From contig DEFK01000038.1 of NCBI GenBank assembly GCA_002350765.1, forward strand, positions 15,904 to 57,778: DNA of 41,875 bases, read 5' to 3'. Origin of the DNA: Ruminococcaceae bacterium UBA2854 (GTDB taxonomy: Bacteria; Bacillota; Clostridia; Oscillospirales; Acutalibacteraceae). The notes beneath the pieces were generated by a model, which had not been told where the DNA came from, did not search any database, and worked only from the letters and a program-made list of their open reading frames with translations. A program made the translations under genes and the position numbers. Below are positions 7,298 to 14,882 of this stretch, one piece after another (within the stretch, counting starts at the first letter, position 1; every line of letters starts with the position of its first letter).

Positions 7298-9040
7298 ATG
7301 TCAAAAGCAAAGAAAATCATTTTAATCTTTGTCGCTGTTGCTATTGTCGGACTGCTAATTTTTGCTGTTGTTTCAGGCGGCGCTCAGGGTACTGTTAAAT
7401 GTCCCGAATGCGGCGGCGCGAAATTAGTTGACGGCGCAAATTGCGAAACCTGCGGCGGCGAAGGTTCAGTCACAGGTACATGGTGGGCGCTTCTTCCGCC
7501 TATTATCGCTATCAGTCTGGCGCTTATTACGAGAGAGGTTTACTCCTCGCTCGCGCTCGGTCTCGCGTCAGGCGGTATCATTTTCGCCACAAAAGCGGGC
7601 GGTTTATTCGGAACTCATTTCCATCCGCTGCAGGCGATGAATGAGATTACAAGCAACGGTCTTATTTCAGCCGTAAGCGATACGGCGGGTGTATTTATTT
7701 TCCTCGTTGAGCTCGGAATTATAGTCGCTCTCGTAAATAAAGCGGGCGGCTCGCAGGCTTTCGGAAGATGGGCGGCAACACATATCAAGTCGCGCACAGG
7801 CGCTATGCTCGCTACATTCTTACTCGGTGTACTTATCTTTATCGACGACTATTTCAACTGCTTAACAGTAGGCTCGGTTATGAAGCCCGTTACCGACGGT
7901 CATAAAATTTCGCGTTCAAAGTTCGCCTACTTAATCGACGCTACAGCGGCTCCCGTATGTATGATAGCTCCTATTTCGTCATGGGCGGCGGCAGTATCCT
8001 CGTACGCTGAGGACGGTCAGGGATTAAAGCTCTTTATGCTTGCTATTCCCTACAACTTCTATTCACTTTTAACATTCGTATTTATTATCGCTATCTGCAT
8101 TATGGGCTTCGACTACGGCTCAATGGCTATGCACGAGTACAACGCGATGTATAAGGACGACCTTTATACTACAGGCGAAAGAGTTGATAAAGAACTCGAA
8201 AACGAAACTCCTAATCCAAACGGCAAGGTTATCGACCTTATTTTACCCGTTATCTTCCTTATCCTGATTTCAGTATTTGCGCTCGTTTACGTTGGCGGAT
8301 TCTTAAACACAGGCGATAAAGACAATTATTTGAACTTTATAAACTCGTTCGGTAATACCGACGCTACGGTAGCTCTTCCGTGGGCAGGCGCTATAGCTCT
8401 TGTAATCGCGATTGTCTATCTTATGGCTCGTAAGGTTGTTAACTTTAAAGAGAGTATGGACGCTGTACCCAAGGGCTTTATCGCGATGGTACCGCCTATT
8501 CTTATCCTTACATTCGCGACAGCTCTAAAGAACGTTACAATGGATCTCGGCGCTAAATACTACGTTGCCGACCTTATGAGCGGCGCGGCAGAGGGACTCG
8601 CTAATTTCTTACCCGCTATTATCTTCGTAGTAGCATGCTTCCTCTCCTTCTCCACAGGTACATCATGGGGTACATTCGGTATCCTTATCCCGATTGTTCT
8701 CTCAATCTTCCCGAGCGGAGAGCTTCAGATTATCGGTATCTCGGCTTGTCTCGCGGGTTCGGTATGCGGCGACCACTGCTCACCGATTTCCGATACAACA
8801 ATTATGTCCTCAGCGGGCGCTCAATGTAACCATATTAACCACGTTTCGACCCAGCTGCCATACGCGCTTACCGTCGCGGGCATAAGCTTTATCGCGTTCA
8901 TTATCGCGGGCTTTGTTCAGAACTGGTTAATCGTACTTCCCGTTGCTATCATTCTTATGCTCGGTACACTTATTATCGTTAGATTCGTTACCAACGACGA
9001 AAGAAAAGCTTTTAAAGCCAACGAGGATAAAACAAACTAA
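7298..9040 (+). CDS. NhaC-family Na+/H+ antiporter-like transporter, probable lysine transporter
   Basis: The protein has about 12 hydrophobic segments and NhaC-type motifs such as GVLIFIDDYFNCLTVGSVM, ATAAPVCMIAPISSW and FSTGTSWGTFG...CGDHCSPISDTTIMSS. NhaC-like genes under lysine riboswitches in other Firmicutes are predicted lysine transporters; the L box here gives the same assignment. The odd part is a cysteine motif after the first membrane segment: CPECGG and CETCGGEG (C35, C38, C49, C52), like half of a DnaJ zinc-binding domain. GGAGG lies 10 bases before the ATG. It is a single-gene unit ended by the terminator at 9057-9090. Confidence 0.85.
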   Translation: MSKAKKIILIFVAVAIVGLLIFAVVSGGAQGTVKCPECGGAKLVDGANCETCGGEGSVTGTWWALLPPIIAISLALITREVYSSLALGLASGGIIFATKAGGLFGTHFHPLQAMNEITSNGLISAVSDTAGVFIFLVELGIIVALVNKAGGSQAFGRWAATHIKSRTGAMLATFLLGVLIFIDDYFNCLTVGSVMKPVTDGHKISRSKFAYLIDATAAPVCMIAPISSWAAAVSSYAEDGQGLKLFMLAIPYNFYSLLTFVFIIAICIMGFDYGSMAMHEYNAMYKDDLYTTGERVDKELENETPNPNGKVIDLILPVIFLILISVFALVYVGGFLNTGDKDNYLNFINSFGNTDATVALPWAGAIALVIAIVYLMARKVVNFKESMDAVPKGFIAMVPPILILTFATALKNVTMDLGAKYYVADLMSGAAEGLANFLPAIIFVVACFLSFSTGTSWGTFGILIPIVLSIFPSGELQIIGISACLAGSVCGDHCSPISDTTIMSSAGAQCNHINHVSTQLPYALTVAGISFIAFIIAGFVQNWLIVLPVAIILMLGTLIIVRFVTNDERKAFKANEDKTN

Positions 9041-9056
9041 ATCTATAATAATAGTA

Positions 9057-9090
9057 AAAGAGTGGCGTTAGTTTTAACGTCACTCTTTTT
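9057..9090. terminator. Two-way terminator between convergent units
   Basis: AAAGAGTGGCGTTA (9057-9070) pairs with TAACGTCACTCTTT (9075-9088), followed by T-rich tails on both strands. It serves the transporter on the plus strand and the small-protein pair on the minus strand, and overlaps the last codons of the 45-residue ORF. Confidence 0.85.
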
Positions 9091-9217
9091 TATCTTTCTT
9101 ATATATATCGTAAACCGCCTTGGCGATTTTGTATATACCCGGGGCGATAAGTATTATCCCTATCGCGATACATACGCCGCCGAGATTATCCTGTAATACT
9201 CCTATTATATCATTCAC
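9080..9217 (-). CDS. 45-residue small membrane protein
   Basis: This ORF reads VNDIIGVLQDNLGG (GTG start), then a hydrophobic stretch CIAIGIILIAPGIY and a lysine-rich tail ending KKDKKE. It starts with GTG at 9217 inside the 3' end of the DUF896 gene and overlaps it by eight bases, which suggests translational coupling; AAAAGG lies just upstream. One membrane segment is likely. The coding case rests on the overlap, the open frame up to the terminator and the amphipathic composition; I do not recognise a family. Confidence 0.6.
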   Translation of the reverse strand: MNDIIGVLQDNLGGVCIAIGIILIAPGIYKIAKAVYDIYKKDKKE

Positions 9218-9434
9218 CTTTTTCGTCCTTCATCTTAGCCGCGTCCTTAAACGGCAACACTCGACCGTCGGGGAATTCCACGTCGGTATTATCAAGCTGT
9301 TTTTCTACATTACGCCTGAAAGACGCGAGGTATTTTTTATACAGCTCTTTCTGTTCCTTTTGCTCATCTTCCGTCAAGCCCTCTTCCCTTTTCTTCTTAG
9401 CGAGCTCGTTTATTCTCTTTATCATCTCGTCCAT
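9210..9434 (-). CDS. DUF896 (YnzC-family) small protein
   Basis: This 74-residue cytoplasmic protein starts MDEMIKRINELAKKKREEGL, continues with LTEDEQKEQKELYKKYLASFRRNVEKQL and has a loop near FPDGRVLP. That is the two-helix hairpin pattern of DUF896 proteins; Bacillus YnzC is an SOS-operon member of unknown function. I chose the ATG at 9434 because GAGGTGAG lies immediately upstream; a GTG at 9443 is part of that site. A -10 TATAAT (9453-9458) precedes it. It is first in a two-gene unit with the 45-residue membrane protein. Confidence 0.85.
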   Translation of the reverse strand: MDEMIKRINELAKKKREEGLTEDEQKEQKELYKKYLASFRRNVEKQLDNTDVEFPDGRVLPFKDAAKMKDEKGE

Positions 9435-9520
9435 TTTTCTCACCTCGGGGATATTATAGCATATAAAAATAAAAAAATAAAGCTATAGATAAAATATAGA
9501 TTGTAGCGTTATAATAATAC

Positions 9521-9549
9521 TTGTAATATAAATTTCTTTGAATTATAAT
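9521..9549 (+). promoter_or_regulatory. Promoter of the MutS-like gene
   Basis: TTGTAA (9521-9526) and TATAAT (9544-9549) are 17 bases apart. Transcription would start near 9556, some 24 bases before the ATG at 9580. Confidence 0.65.
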
Positions 9550-9579
9550 TATAGAAAGTAGAAATACAGGAGATTTGCT

Positions 9580-11280
9580 ATGGATAATTTCAGTCTGTTT
9601 TATCCCGAAAATTCAGAAACAATAGAAAACACGCTAACCGAGGAAGCGATCAACGACCTTTCGATAGATTTTATTATTGACGCTCTCAGCGAGGATAATT
9701 ACGAGAAAAACATCCTCAGAAAAACTATGTCGAATATAACGAGCAATAAGGAAACTATTCTCTACCGCCGAGATGTATTCGAGGATTTTCTAAAATATCC
9801 CGAGCTCAGAGATGAGTTCAGCGAGCTTATTAAAAAGCTTGCCGATTTAAGAGATATCGAGCGTTTCCAGAAAGACCAGGAAGCGTCGTCCTTATGGACG
9901 CTTATGAACAGGCTTCGGGAGATTGACGAGTATGTACGCTGTATTACCCGATTTAAAGAGATACTCGAAAGGCTGGACGTTAAATCCGAAGGAATGCTCA
10001 CGCTTAAAAAGAACGTCACCGAAATATATCACGAAAGCGGATTCCCCGCTATCAAAAAAGATATTGACGAAATGTTCGCGAAAGCGGGAAATCTAAAAAG
10101 CATTACAATCGGCGTTAATCTCGATAAGCTCCTTCGTCCTAAAACCGCGGGAGTAGTTTCGCTTAACGACACCGAATTTAAAAAATCGGGATTGATGAAG
10201 CATTTTTCAAACTTTGTTAAAGCGGAGGATGATTTACACCACGGTGTTGAGGTCGATAATGAAATGCGGTTCCACCCCGCGGAGAATATAAAATCCAATA
10301 TCATTATCGGAAGCTATCAGCAAAACGCCGCCACTCATAACGTACATATAGAAACCAACGATATAACAGGAGCGGATCCGCTGTCGGACGCGCTGAAAAA
10401 ATCCGTCACCGATATACTCAGGAAAACGGTCAGGGAGATAAAATCCTCGCTCAAAAAATACGTAAACATAAGCGGCTACGCGTTGATTTCACTTATGCCC
10501 GAGATTATCTTTTATATACGCTGGGCAGAGCTTGTCGATAAAATTACGGCTAAGGGAATGGTAATGTGCAAGCCCGAGATTCTTCCGCCCGAGGATAGAA
10601 ATTGTTCTTTTAAGGAATTATACAATCTCAAGCTCGCTATTAATAATGTTAACGGCGATAATATCGACATCGTTACAAACAAATTCGAGTTTAACGACGA
10701 GCGCAGGATTTTTATTCTGACAGGCCCGAACCGAGGCGGTAAAACAATATTTACCCAGGCTGTCGGACTTTGTATGCTACTCGCTCAATGGGGAGTTTAT
10801 ATTCCCGCGTCAAAAGCAAGTATAAGCCCCTGCGACAATATTTACACCCACTTCCCCGCTGACGAAAATGATACCGTAGATTTAGGAAGGCTTGGCGAGG
10901 AAAGTAAACGCCTTTCGGAGATTTTCGAAAAAGCGACGAATAAAAGCCTTCTGCTTTTAAACGAAAGTCTCGCCACCACCAATGTTTCCGAGGGACTGTT
11001 TATAGCCGAGGACGTTGTTAAGGCGATGAGATACCTTGGCACCAGGGCTATATTCAACACCCATATGCACGAGCTCGCGCGCGACCTCGACGCTATTAAT
11101 AAATCCGAGGGCGACAGCATAGCCGCCAGCATTATAACAGGCGTAAGCAACGGTAAGCGCAGCTTTAAGGTAACGCTCGCGCCTCCGCAGGGCGTCAGCT
11201 ACGCTAAGGATATAGCGGAAAAATACGGCGTTACATTCGATAAAATCAAAGATACTATCGACAAAAATCAATTAAAATAA
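9580..11280 (+). CDS. MutS-related ATPase-domain protein
   Basis: The C-terminal ~220 residues match the MutS ATPase domain: Walker A GPNRGGKT (382-389), then DTVDLGRLGEESKRLSEIF and a Walker B-like segment LLLLNESLATTNVSEG (N461-E462), and NTHMHELARDLD. The upstream part contains helices like the MutS core/lever region. There is no N-terminal mismatch-recognition domain and no C-terminal Smr nuclease, so it is neither MutS nor MutS2. The Walker B aspartate is asparagine here and the GRGTS signature is replaced by LATTN; the glutamate is kept. The role in DNA transactions is inferred from the fold. It stands alone, with its own promoter and a shared terminator. Confidence 0.82.
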   Translation: MDNFSLFYPENSETIENTLTEEAINDLSIDFIIDALSEDNYEKNILRKTMSNITSNKETILYRRDVFEDFLKYPELRDEFSELIKKLADLRDIERFQKDQEASSLWTLMNRLREIDEYVRCITRFKEILERLDVKSEGMLTLKKNVTEIYHESGFPAIKKDIDEMFAKAGNLKSITIGVNLDKLLRPKTAGVVSLNDTEFKKSGLMKHFSNFVKAEDDLHHGVEVDNEMRFHPAENIKSNIIIGSYQQNAATHNVHIETNDITGADPLSDALKKSVTDILRKTVREIKSSLKKYVNISGYALISLMPEIIFYIRWAELVDKITAKGMVMCKPEILPPEDRNCSFKELYNLKLAINNVNGDNIDIVTNKFEFNDERRIFILTGPNRGGKTIFTQAVGLCMLLAQWGVYIPASKASISPCDNIYTHFPADENDTVDLGRLGEESKRLSEIFEKATNKSLLLLNESLATTNVSEGLFIAEDVVKAMRYLGTRAIFNTHMHELARDLDAINKSEGDSIAASIITGVSNGKRSFKVTLAPPQGVSYAKDIAEKYGVTFDKIKDTIDKNQLK

Positions 11281-11281
11281 A

Positions 11282-11313
11282 AAATCGGAAAGGAGTGATC
11301 CTTTCCGATTTCA
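11282..11313. terminator. Two-way terminator
   Basis: AAATCGGAAAGGA (11282-11294) and TCCTTTCCGATTT (11299-11311) form a perfect 13-bp stem with a GTGA loop. It lies between two convergent genes, the MutS-like gene and the protease gene, and fits neatly between their stop codons. Confidence 0.85.
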
Positions 11314-11314
11314 T

Positions 11315-12163
11315 TTAGTTTACTGTAGCTACGTGGTAGCCTATGCTCGAATAACCGTAGCCCGAGGCTGTAGTTATATTTCCCTCCCACGGGTCGAGGA
11401 TCTTATAATCGCTGAGATTAGTTCCCGAACCCTTGTAACTGATAAATGTTACGTAGTGAGTAGGAGATGAGCCTGTGCTTAAATATCCTACGCAAGACTT
11501 ACCGCTGTCGAGCTGACTTTTTATAGCTGAAAGCATCTCGCTTGAGGATGAGTAGCGGTGATATGTACCGCCGATCCAGGTACATCCGCCCGATGACCAG
11601 AAATAAATCGCGGGCTTAAACTGTCCTGTTACCTGATAATACGCGTACGCGAAAGAATACGCGCTGCACATTATTGTTGACTGAGGATAAGCGTGCTGTG
11701 TCTGATGGCCGACTTTCTGCGCGATATCGGACATTGTACGCTCGTTAAGGTCGAGCTTAGCTCCGCCTGAGAGAGAAGCTGCGGCTCTCGCCTTAGGCTT
11801 TTTAACGGTAATATCACAATAGGATTTAACACCGTCACACTCGGCGACTATCTTCGCCGTACCCTTTTTTCTTAAACGAACCGTTCCGTTAGTGCTTACC
11901 TTAGCGACCTGAATATCGCTGCTGTAATATGTAACGTCGCCGTCCTTTTTGTTAGTATCTGCTTTAAGCTTAAAATGTGAGCCCGATGTATCGGTTACGC
12001 TTTTCTTATTAATAGAAACCTTTACAGCAGGTTTGTTAAGCGTAAACCCGTCATCCGCTCCTAAGATACCTGTGGTATCAAATGCCATAACGCTTACCGC
12101 AGACGCCGCGGCAATTGCCACAGCCGCCGCTGATGATACTATAGCCTTTGTTTTTTTCTTCAT
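11315..12163 (-). CDS. Secreted papain-like (C39-type fold) cysteine protease with an Ig-like domain
   Basis: A signal peptide (about 1-27, ending SVMA) leads into a bacterial Ig-like Big_2 domain (about 45-122; VKVSINKKSV, KVSTNGTVRLRKKGTAKI), then a C-terminal peptidase domain. Likely catalytic residues are C166 (TIMCSAYSFAYAYY), H236 (SPTHYVTFI) and D257 (YKILDPWEG), the order of the peptidase C39_2 family. At 282 residues it is compact and has no anchor. Start at ATG 12163 with AAGGAG upstream; a TTG further out is unlikely. The target, perhaps host or dietary protein or an export partner, cannot be read from the sequence. Confidence 0.85.
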   Translation of the reverse strand: MKKKTKAIVSSAAAVAIAAASAVSVMAFDTTGILGADDGFTLNKPAVKVSINKKSVTDTSGSHFKLKADTNKKDGDVTYYSSDIQVAKVSTNGTVRLRKKGTAKIVAECDGVKSYCDITVKKPKARAAASLSGGAKLDLNERTMSDIAQKVGHQTQHAYPQSTIMCSAYSFAYAYYQVTGQFKPAIYFWSSGGCTWIGGTYHRYSSSSEMLSAIKSQLDSGKSCVGYLSTGSSPTHYVTFISYKGSGTNLSDYKILDPWEGNITTASGYGYSSIGYHVATVN

Positions 12164-12282
12164 AAAGTCTCCTTGCAAAATGCAACTGAGGTTTCGCTTT
12201 CGAGTAAATCACTCTCGAAAACACAATTTCAAAACCTGTTTTTTATTTCTTAATTCTTTATAAGATTTAAACAACGGCTATT
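12164..12282 (-). promoter_or_regulatory. Leader of the protease gene with a nested hairpin
   Basis: The predicted leader of about 112 nt starts near 12276. It contains a hairpin of CTCGAAA/TTTCGAG inside an outer pairing of AGGTTT with AAACCT (12189-12237). No known riboswitch class is recognised, so it is listed as a possible structured leader only. Confidence 0.35.
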
Positions 12283-12311
12283 ATTCTAGCAAAAGAAGGG
12301 TGGGATGTCAA
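12283..12311 (-). promoter_or_regulatory. Promoter of the secreted protease gene
   Basis: TTGACA (12306-12311 on the minus strand) and TAGAAT (12283-12288) are 17 bases apart. Between this promoter and the next gene's terminator, roughly 12312-12440, I see no gene. Confidence 0.7.
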
Positions 12312-12440
12312 TAAGAATCCAGTATTTATGGGACTTTACACAACTTTAGTGTGCAGAGGATAATTCTTTTATAGAGCTTTTATAACGATTTTACGACAAA
12401 AATTTCGCAAATGTGAATTATCACCACTACCAAAAAACCG

Positions 12441-12480
12441 CAAAAAAAAGAAGATAAGCTGAAAAACAGGCTTATCTTCC
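12441..12480 (-). terminator. Terminator of the coiled-coil protein gene
   Basis: GAAGATAAGCCTG and CAGCTTATCTTC (12450-12479, minus strand) form the stem around a T-rich loop, followed by CTTTTTTTT. Confidence 0.85.
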
Positions 12481-12493
12481 CTTAAAATTTGGC

Positions 12494-12985
12494 TTAAAAA
12501 CTGTCGTCGGAAGCAATCTCCTCAACCTCTGCTTCAGGCTTAACTTCCTCAACCGCGGGAGTAATATCAATCTCGTCGCCCACAAACGGAGATTCGTCGT
12601 ACTCGTCCTCGTTGGAGCAGGCTACGGTGATATCCTCTAAATCCTCGATATCATATTTTCTTGTCATCTCGATAGTCTGGCTCTCGATAATCTTTAAGTA
12701 ACGCTCGCGAGCCTTTTTGATCTGAGCCTTAGAGTTTTCGATTACCTTAAAGAGCTGTTCCTCATTCTCGCAACTCTCGTTTCTTCCGTTAATCTTATTA
12801 TCATAATACTTTTTACCGAGAGAAATATACGCGCGGTTAATCATCTCGCACTCATTTCTCATAACGGTACGCAGTCTGTTTAACTGAGCGTTCTGGCGAT
12901 TCTTCTCTACAAGAGTCTGGGTTACGCTTGATACTGTTTCAACCGCGCAGTTTAATCCGTTTTTAACCGTATCTAAAAATGTCAT
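12494..12985 (-). CDS. Hypothetical coiled-coil protein
   Basis: This 163-residue protein begins MTFLDTVKNGLNCAVETVSS and continues with long charged helices (about 30-120) likely to form a coiled coil. An acidic tail (DEYDESPFVGDEIDITPAVEEV to EIASDDSF) ends it. There is no signal peptide or membrane segment. I do not recognise a named family. The ATG at 12985 was chosen over a TTG at 13015 because the latter lies within the inverted repeat of the leader. The gene has a 210-nt structured leader, which suggests post-transcriptional control; the trigger is unknown. Confidence 0.7.
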   Translation of the reverse strand: MTFLDTVKNGLNCAVETVSSVTQTLVEKNRQNAQLNRLRTVMRNECEMINRAYISLGKKYYDNKINGRNESCENEEQLFKVIENSKAQIKKARERYLKIIESQTIEMTRKYDIEDLEDITVACSNEDEYDESPFVGDEIDITPAVEEVKPEAEVEEIASDDSF

Positions 12986-13195
12986 AAAATATTTCCGTAG
13001 CCTTTCCGCCCACAAATAAAATCTTTTTGTTCTTACAACCTTACCGTGGGCGGATAAGGTGTAAGCGGAAATTCAGTCATAGCTCGTTGTCCCTCAGGGA
13101 CAAACTGAGCTGACAATACAAATCAGTGTGAACTTTCACACTGTCCTTTCCGTTTACGCTAATCATATATATGATCAGGCGTTTAAAAAAACCTA
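12986..13195 (-). promoter_or_regulatory. Long structured 5' leader, candidate cis-acting RNA
   Basis: Read on the minus strand, an outer stem of about 13 bp pairs 13147-13159 with 13059-13071 (11 of 13 matches). It encloses CAGTGTGAA/TTCACACTG and an extended hairpin containing GTCAGCTC...GAGCTATGAC around TTGTCCC TGA GGGACAA. A third hairpin, ACCTTA-CCG/CGG-TAAGGT, follows at about 13040-13062. Its CCGCCCAC (13046-13053) is a perfect complement of GTGGGCGG (13006-13013), about 20 bases before the start codon. The two pairings exclude each other, a switch-like arrangement. I do not recognise the ligand class. Confidence 0.5.
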
Positions 13196-13201
13196 TACTA
13201 T

Positions 13202-13230
13202 ATTATGACAGAAAATGTGGAATAAATCAA
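13202..13230 (-). promoter_or_regulatory. Promoter of the structured leader and coiled-coil gene
   Basis: TTGATT (13225-13230) and CATAAT (13202-13207) on the minus strand are spaced by 17 bases and give a start near 13195. Confidence 0.6.
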
Positions 13231-13248
13231 TATTTTTTTGAAATTTAC

Positions 13249-13277
13249 TTGCTCATTTCTCAACAAATTGGTATAAT
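13249..13277 (+). promoter_or_regulatory. Promoter of the CpXC gene
   Basis: TTGCTC (13249-13254) and TATAAT (13272-13277) are 17 bases apart, with a start near 13284, about 47 bases before the ATG. Confidence 0.65.
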
Positions 13278-13330
13278 TAGTATTAGATTTTTGATTTTTT
13301 ATATAATAAACTCAGAAACGGAGTGGAATA

Positions 13331-14026
13331 ATGGCTAACACAGGTATTATAAAAAAGAGGATTGTGTGCCCAAAATGTAATGAAACTACGGTCGCGAGAC
13401 TTCATACGAGCATAAACGTAACTAACTATAAAGAATTAAGAGAAAAGACTATGGACGAAAGTCTGTTTAAATGGAAATGTCAATCCTGCGGTTACTCGGC
13501 AAGGCTTACATACCCCGTTCTCTACAACGATATGAAGAAGCGTTTTATGATTTACCTTATCCCGAGAATCGACCATTTCCAGCTCGCGGACAAAGCGCTC
13601 GAGGAGGATTTTAAAAACCTAAAGCATATAAACAAGCGTATCGTGCCCGATTTCAACACCTTTAAGGAGAAAATTTTTATCTTCGAGAGCGGGCTCGACG
13701 ATATGGCGGTTGAGCTTACCAAGCTCGCTATTTCTAAAATCGTAGCCAAAAAGCATAATGTAGAAGAAATTACGGAAGGCTATCTCTCGATGTACAACAG
13801 CGAAAACAATACGATGGGCTTTACCTTCTTTATCGGCGAAGAAAGAACTCCGTATGTACAGAGCGCGAGACTTGAGATATACGGAAAGTCCGTAAGCGTT
13901 GTAAACGAGCTCGCGGTTAAGGACAAAAAGCTCAAGGGCTTTATACGAATTGATCGGGAATGGGCGGAAAATATCCTATACCGCTATAAACGCGGACGTC
14001 AGGTCGCGAAACAAAATAGATTATAA
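13331..14026 (+). CDS. CpXC domain-containing protein
   Basis: The 231-residue protein has an N-terminal zinc-finger pair, IVCPKCNETT at about residues 12-20 and WKCQSCGYSARLTYP near 48-62. This is the pattern that defines CpXC proteins. The rest is soluble, with no signal peptide or membrane segment. The function of the family is not established. GGAGTG precedes the ATG at a suitable distance. It lies divergent from the coiled-coil gene, with adjacent promoters, and has a hairpin at 14049-14086 after its stop. Confidence 0.85.
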   Translation: MANTGIIKKRIVCPKCNETTVARLHTSINVTNYKELREKTMDESLFKWKCQSCGYSARLTYPVLYNDMKKRFMIYLIPRIDHFQLADKALEEDFKNLKHINKRIVPDFNTFKEKIFIFESGLDDMAVELTKLAISKIVAKKHNVEEITEGYLSMYNSENNTMGFTFFIGEERTPYVQSARLEIYGKSVSVVNELAVKDKKLKGFIRIDREWAENILYRYKRGRQVAKQNRL

Positions 14027-14048
14027 TTAAAAATAAATAACTAAATAA

Positions 14049-14086
14049 GGGACGGCTCAATACTCGAAGAGAGAAAGAGCCGTCCC
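14049..14086. terminator. Hairpin after the CpXC gene
   Basis: GGGACGGCTC (14049-14058) and GAGCCGTCCC (14077-14086) form a perfect 10-bp stem with an 18-base loop. No T-run follows on the plus strand; on the minus strand TTATTTAG and later a TTTTT run follow. It may end transcription from both sides. Confidence 0.55.
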
Positions 14087-14109
14087 AACGCATTATAATT
14101 ACATTATAT

Positions 14110-14262
14110 AAGCGAAAGCTAAATTGTTACAAAGTAACAGCGAAATTTTTCGGCTTTCCGAAAAGCTAAATTAAATTCGCTAAAAAGCGTACGAAGTACA
14201 TTTAGCGCCTACCTGCATTTAGCTATGCAAAGCATAATTTAGCTCGCGCGGCGAATTTAGCT
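14110..14262. repeat. Cluster of mini-hairpins separated by AGCTAAATT/AATTTAGCT
   Basis: Short palindromes GTTAC-AAA-GTAAC, CGCT-AAAA-AGCG, GTAC-GAA-GTAC and TATGC-AAA-GCATA follow one another within about 150 bp, interspersed with GCTAAA or TTTAGC words in both orientations. The region has no ORF and does not resemble the other two repeat families here. It has the look of a REP-like mosaic or a highly structured 3' region of the DUF1540 transcript. Confidence 0.5.
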
Positions 14263-14265
14263 GTT

Positions 14266-14451
14266 TTACGCAAGCCCCTCGTTTTTCGCTTTAAAGCTTT
14301 CACAGTCTACGCACTGACATTCCTTCGGGTCGGTTTCGTGAGTACCGACCGTAATTGTACCGAGCGAACAGTAATTCTTATCGCAGTGGTGGAATTTACA
14401 GTCCGTTACGGAACAGCGGATACTCTCGTTCGCGAATGAATTATTAACCAT
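14266..14451 (-). CDS. DUF1540 cysteine-rich small protein
   Basis: This 61-residue protein has eight cysteines in a DUF1540-like spacing: IRCSVTDCKFHHCDKNYCSLGTI, then CQCVDCESF. Such proteins are small metal-binding candidates common in Clostridia; the role is unknown. I chose the ATG at 14451 with GAGGTGA directly upstream; a GTG three codons earlier is part of that site. It is divergent from the next gene. Confidence 0.85.
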   Translation of the reverse strand: MVNNSFANESIRCSVTDCKFHHCDKNYCSLGTITVGTHETDPKECQCVDCESFKAKNEGLA

Positions 14452-14540
14452 TATTATCACCTCGTTATTAGCTTCTCAAAAACTCAAAAAATTATACTCA
14501 CAATTAGTATTTTTTTAAATAAAATATAGTGGTGATACTT

Positions 14541-14882
14541 ATGGTATATTTCAGTTTATGCGTACTTATATTTTTCGCGATTATAGGCGTGTGCCAGATT
14601 TGCAGAGGAATTATACAGGCGGTAACAAAATCGCGCGACGACAGGGAAATTATCCTGATCGAGCCGATATGTAAAAATCAGGAGAACGCCGAGTATCTTT
14701 TAAGAAACGCGGCGTGGAAGGTTATGTGGATGGGACGCTTCGCTCCCGACAAGGTAATCTGTCTTGACTGTAATATGGACTGTGAAACGAAGAAGGTGTG
14801 TAAGCTTGTTTGCAGCGAATACCCTTTTATGGAGATTTACACAAAGGAACAGTTTAAAGAACGGATAAATAATATAGCATAA
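14541..14882 (+). CDS. Hypothetical small membrane-anchored protein
   Basis: The 113-residue protein starts MVYFSLCVLIFFAIIGVCQI, one membrane segment, and then has a cytoplasmic-looking domain with several cysteines (VICLDCNMDCETKKVCKLVC) that could bind a metal or form disulfides. The ATG at 14541 is preceded by GTGGTGA. I do not recognise a family. The stop codon touches the start of a repeat unit that is also found behind lysC. Confidence 0.65.
   Translation: MVYFSLCVLIFFAIIGVCQICRGIIQAVTKSRDDREIILIEPICKNQENAEYLLRNAAWKVMWMGRFAPDKVICLDCNMDCETKKVCKLVCSEYPFMEIYTKEQFKERINNIA

Noticed and set aside
7053..7325. 90-residue plus-strand ORF over the transporter leader
   Set aside because: It lies on the lysine riboswitch and its terminator and has no ribosome site. 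The sequence is explained by RNA structure.
9120..9488. 122-residue plus-strand ORF
   Set aside because: It is antisense to the DUF896 gene and the small membrane ORF, which have better starts and composition.
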